NCBI RefSeq assembly: GCF_017068395.1
Contig: NZ_CP070619.1
Span: 5,580,001-5,644,000 of the forward strand
Direction of reading: 5' to 3'
DNA from: Rhodococcus pseudokoreensis
Lineage (GTDB): Bacteria > Actinomycetota > Actinomycetes > Mycobacteriales > Mycobacteriaceae
Length of the DNA stretch: 64,000 bases
Shown: positions 61,788 to 64,000 of the stretch, piece after piece
How positions within the stretch are numbered: position 1 is the stretch's first letter
Layout of the letters: each line of letters opens with the position of its first letter
The notes under the pieces: model-generated
What the model was told of the DNA's origin: nothing
Databases searched by the model: none
What the model saw: only the letters and a program-made list of their open reading frames with translations
Program-made: the position numbers and the translations under genes

Positions 61788-62828
61788 GTGAGAGCTCTGC
61801 AGTACACCGAATTCGGTGCTCCGCCCGAGATCGTCGACGTCCCCACTCCCGTCCCGGGAGCCGGTCAGGTGTTGCTCCGCGTAACCGCCGCTGGTGTGTG
61901 TCACTCCGACCTGCACATCATGTCGACGCCTGCGAGCGAGTACCACTATGGGCCCCTGCCGCTGACTCTCGGACATGAGGCCGTGGGGACGGTGGTTGCG
62001 AGGGGAGAGGGCGCCGACCACTTCCCCACAGGTACCTCTGTGCTGGTCTATGGGCCATGGGGGTGCGGGCTGTGTCGGAATTGCTCAGAAGGCCAGGAAA
62101 ACTATTGCACGCATCCGTCCGGGGTGAACCCCCCTGGGATTGCAGTCGATGGAGCAATCGCCGAGTATCTCTTGGTCGACCACGAGCGCCACCTCATCCC
62201 GTTGGGTGAGCTCGATGCCGTACAGGCGGTAGCCCTGACCGATGCGGGTCTGACTTCCTACCACGCCGTCAAGCGTGCAGTGACCAGGCTCGGTGCAGGA
62301 TGTGTCGCCGTGGTCATCGGGGTCGGCGGGCTCGGACACCTGGCCATACAGATCATCCGGGCACTCGGTGCAGCCCTGATCATCGCGGTCGACATCGCCG
62401 AAGACAAACTGCAGTTGGCGCGCAACGTCGGTGCGGATCACGCGGTTGTCGGTGATATACGCGCAAAAGACGTGATCACCGACCTCAGCCGGGGACGCGG
62501 CGCTGACGCAGTGTTCGACTTCGTCGGCTCGCCAGAGACCGTCACGCTTGCAGGTGCCGTGGCAGCCACGTACGCCGAGATCGCCATCGTCGGCGTGGGG
62601 CACGGCACTCTTCCCGTTGGCTATCGCCGTCTGGCATTCGAGGCGAGTGCTCGGAATACCTTTTGGGGAAGTAGATCTGAGCTATGGGAGGTAGTCGATC
62701 TGGCTCACTCGGGGCGCCTTCGCGTCGAGGTCGAGACGTACTCTCTCGATCAGGCACCTGACGTCTACGAGCGTCTCTCCCGAGGTGAGGTGTTGGGCCG
62801 GGCAGTGATCGTTCCTGACTGCGTGTAA
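61788..62828 (+). CDS. Zinc-dependent alcohol dehydrogenase, ADH-A type
   Basis: 346 residues from GTG 61788, preceded by CAGGAGAG. Zinc ligands Cys in VCHSDLH, His in GHEAVG and four Cys in GPWGCGLCRNCSEGQENYC; cofactor loop VVIGVGGLGHLAIQIIRA. The sequence follows the Rhodococcus ruber ADH-A secondary-alcohol dehydrogenase closely. It would interconvert secondary alcohols and ketones with NAD. Downstream it abuts a broken SDR gene on the other strand. Confidence 0.92.
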   Translation: MRALQYTEFGAPPEIVDVPTPVPGAGQVLLRVTAAGVCHSDLHIMSTPASEYHYGPLPLTLGHEAVGTVVARGEGADHFPTGTSVLVYGPWGCGLCRNCSEGQENYCTHPSGVNPPGIAVDGAIAEYLLVDHERHLIPLGELDAVQAVALTDAGLTSYHAVKRAVTRLGAGCVAVVIGVGGLGHLAIQIIRALGAALIIAVDIAEDKLQLARNVGADHAVVGDIRAKDVITDLSRGRGADAVFDFVGSPETVTLAGAVAATYAEIAIVGVGHGTLPVGYRRLAFEASARNTFWGSRSELWEVVDLAHSGRLRVEVETYSLDQAPDVYERLSRGEVLGRAVIVPDCV

Positions 62829-63545
62829 GCGCCCCGGGCCTGGCGCACGCTCACGCACGCCTCGACGTCGGGGGCCTCTTCCGAATGAGGAATCCGGTAC
62901 GGCGCGGACCCTCCGGCATCCAGCACATGCGTGGTGCCGGTGACGTAGCGCGCGTCGTCGGAAACCCGGTAGAGCACCGCATTGCTGACGTCGATCGGCT
63001 CCACCCACGGAACCCGGAGCCCGTTCATGTGGATGAACCCAGTGGCTACCTCTTCCTGGCTCAGGTTCTCGGCCTGCGGGAAGAACATGCTGTAGGTCGC
63101 ATCGTTGTTGATCATCGGAGTATTCACCATCGTGGGGTGACGGAGTTCACGCGGATGTTGTGCGGTGCGAGCTCGACCGCGAGAGCAAGCATCAGCCCGA
63201 CGACGCCATGTTTGGCAGCTGTGTAGTGAGCCGGATTCGCGTAGGCGACCAAGCCGGCAACGGAACTGGTCCGGACGATCGACCCGCGCTGTCCTCGCTC
63301 GATCATCGAGGGAATCGCTGCCTTTGTCGTCTTCCACACCCCGGTGAGGTTGACATCTGGCACCTCTTGTCACTGCTCTTCGGTCAGCTCCCAGGACTCT
63401 CCGAGCTCGCGACTCCAGCATTCGCGATGGCGATGTCGATGCCACCGAATTCGGTAACCGCGTCCCGGCTCACCTTATGCATATTGGGCAGCGGACACCG
63501 GTCCGCAAATACCTTGTTGTCTAGACGTCCCACTCGGGTCTCCTC
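62827..63545 (-). pseudogene. Broken mycofactocin-type SDR
   Basis: Minus-strand pieces in order: MGRLDNKVF at 63540, GGIDIAIANAGVASSESPG, a stop near 63370, [21 protein letters not shown] and [31 protein letters not shown], then after a frame change [19 protein letters not shown] to VTGTTHVLDAGG near 62905. The glycine-rich cofactor loop expected after residue 10 is missing, so it cannot be functional. The full-length version belongs to mycofactocin-coupled SDRs. Confidence 0.85.
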
Positions 63546-63866
63546 CTTCGTTTGCAGCACTGTTGGACCATGGCCCACACGGCCACGTGAATCTAAAACG
63601 ACGCCTGGCACTCGGTATGGAGCAAAACGAGACTTGTAGAAATCCGCACTCCGGACGTGTTGCTCGGGTCCGTGAACTGTAGCGGGATGGGACAACTCGG
63701 AGTGATTGTGAGCTGCGAATCTGAACACAGCAGCACATCCGGGTGATAGTGATCACCGTCAAACTTGGCATATCCACCTGAGGGCTGCACTCGCAGTGAC
63801 CGGCAGGTCACATCACCATCAGCAGAAAACTCGGCGCGCACCGCCGACCCGTGACAAGGAGTGCAC
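63546..63866. other. Intergenic region before the last gene
   Basis: No gene recognised. It contains the inverted repeat at 63742-63757 and the ribosome-binding site AAGGAG at 63856-63861 of the following gene. Confidence 0.45.
63742..63757. promoter_or_regulatory. Inverted repeat GGTGAT-AGTG-ATCACC
   Basis: Perfect 6-bp arms around a 4-base spacer, 110 bases upstream of the GTG at 63867; candidate operator for the last gene. Confidence 0.35.
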
Positions 63867-64000
63867 GTGAAAGTCCACATGACCAACCTCATCCAGAACT
63901 ACAACAACGCATCAACGGATTACGCGATCTTCAAGGATCAGATCGCGTTGTCTCTACGCGCCGACGAGGACGGATACGAGAGCATCGGGTGCGTGGAGCA
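63867..64000 (+). CDS. Luciferase-like (LLM) oxidoreductase, 3' truncated by window end
   Basis: The first 44 residues from GTG 63867, with AAGGAG 5 bases upstream, read VKVHMTNLIQNYNNASTDYAIF and QIALSLRADEDGYESIGCVE. The last part fits the N-terminal strand and helix of luciferase-like flavin monooxygenases (usually followed by HHF). The frame is open to the window end. Function beyond the family cannot be judged. Confidence 0.7.
   Translation, partial: MKVHMTNLIQNYNNASTDYAIFKDQIALSLRADEDGYESIGCVE

Noticed and set aside
1..64000. CRISPR arrays, tRNA or rRNA genes
   Set aside because: No regularly spaced repeats, no tRNA-like cloverleaf ending in CCA and no rRNA-like stretch were seen on reading.

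Overview
The window is high-GC, densely packed actinobacterial DNA, most likely from a large-genome Rhodococcus (R. jostii/opacus type). I infer this from the base composition, a complete Mce lipid-import operon, many acyl-CoA dehydrogenases, crotonases, SDRs and zinc/MDR alcohol dehydrogenases, a close relative of the R. ruber type ADH-A, and short ATGA/TGATG gene overlaps. No rRNA, tRNA or CRISPR array was recognised.

Region 1 (1-24 kb) is a patchwork of acyl-CoA and ring-degradation genes. On the plus strand lie a MenB-like crotonase (5' end outside the window), an enoyl-CoA hydratase, an EamA exporter, an alpha-methylacyl-CoA racemase-like protein, two tandem crotonases and a phosphotransferase. 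On the minus strand, 10551-6680 forms an operon: BadI-like ring-opening hydrolase, acyl-CoA dehydrogenase, DECR1-type dienoyl-CoA reductase and thioesterase. An IS3-family element (about 10.9-12.4 kb) separates it from a divergent TetR/thioesterase pair, and matching TetR-like operators lie on both sides of the IS. Next come a hypothetical protein plus MFS transporter, an acyl-CoA dehydrogenase, MaoC hydratase, quinone oxidoreductase, a second phosphotransferase, two SDRs, a PucR regulator and a luciferase-like oxidoreductase.

Region 2 (24-29.3 kb) carries a frameshifted fragment resembling an HtaA domain, a 1157-residue PknK-like kinase/ATPase regulator, and an IS1380-type transposase fragment.

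Region 3 (29.3-53 kb) looks like one catabolic module. It holds an SDR without the usual Tyr, an acyl-CoA dehydrogenase, a MarR regulator, an MDR reductase, two tandem GAF-LuxR regulators, a putidaredoxin-type ferredoxin, a CYP108 (P450terp-like) cytochrome P450, an acyl-CoA ligase and an aldehyde dehydrogenase. These are followed by a complete mce operon (ADH, YrbE A/B, MceA-F, two Mce-associated proteins) with its ATPase MceG encoded at the end. The inferred job is uptake of a hydrophobic cyclic or terpenoid compound, P450 hydroxylation, oxidation to an acid, CoA activation and beta-oxidation. No ferredoxin reductase is present in the window.

Region 4 (53-64 kb) starts with a cell-wall hydrolase (transglycosylase plus NlpC/P60). 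It then becomes a zone of decay: an IS630 remnant, a broken NRPS terminal module, a broken CoA ligase and a broken mycofactocin-type SDR. Intact genes between them are an acyl-CoA dehydrogenase, an enoyl-CoA hydratase and an ADH-A-like alcohol dehydrogenase. The window ends inside the start of a luciferase-like oxidoreductase.
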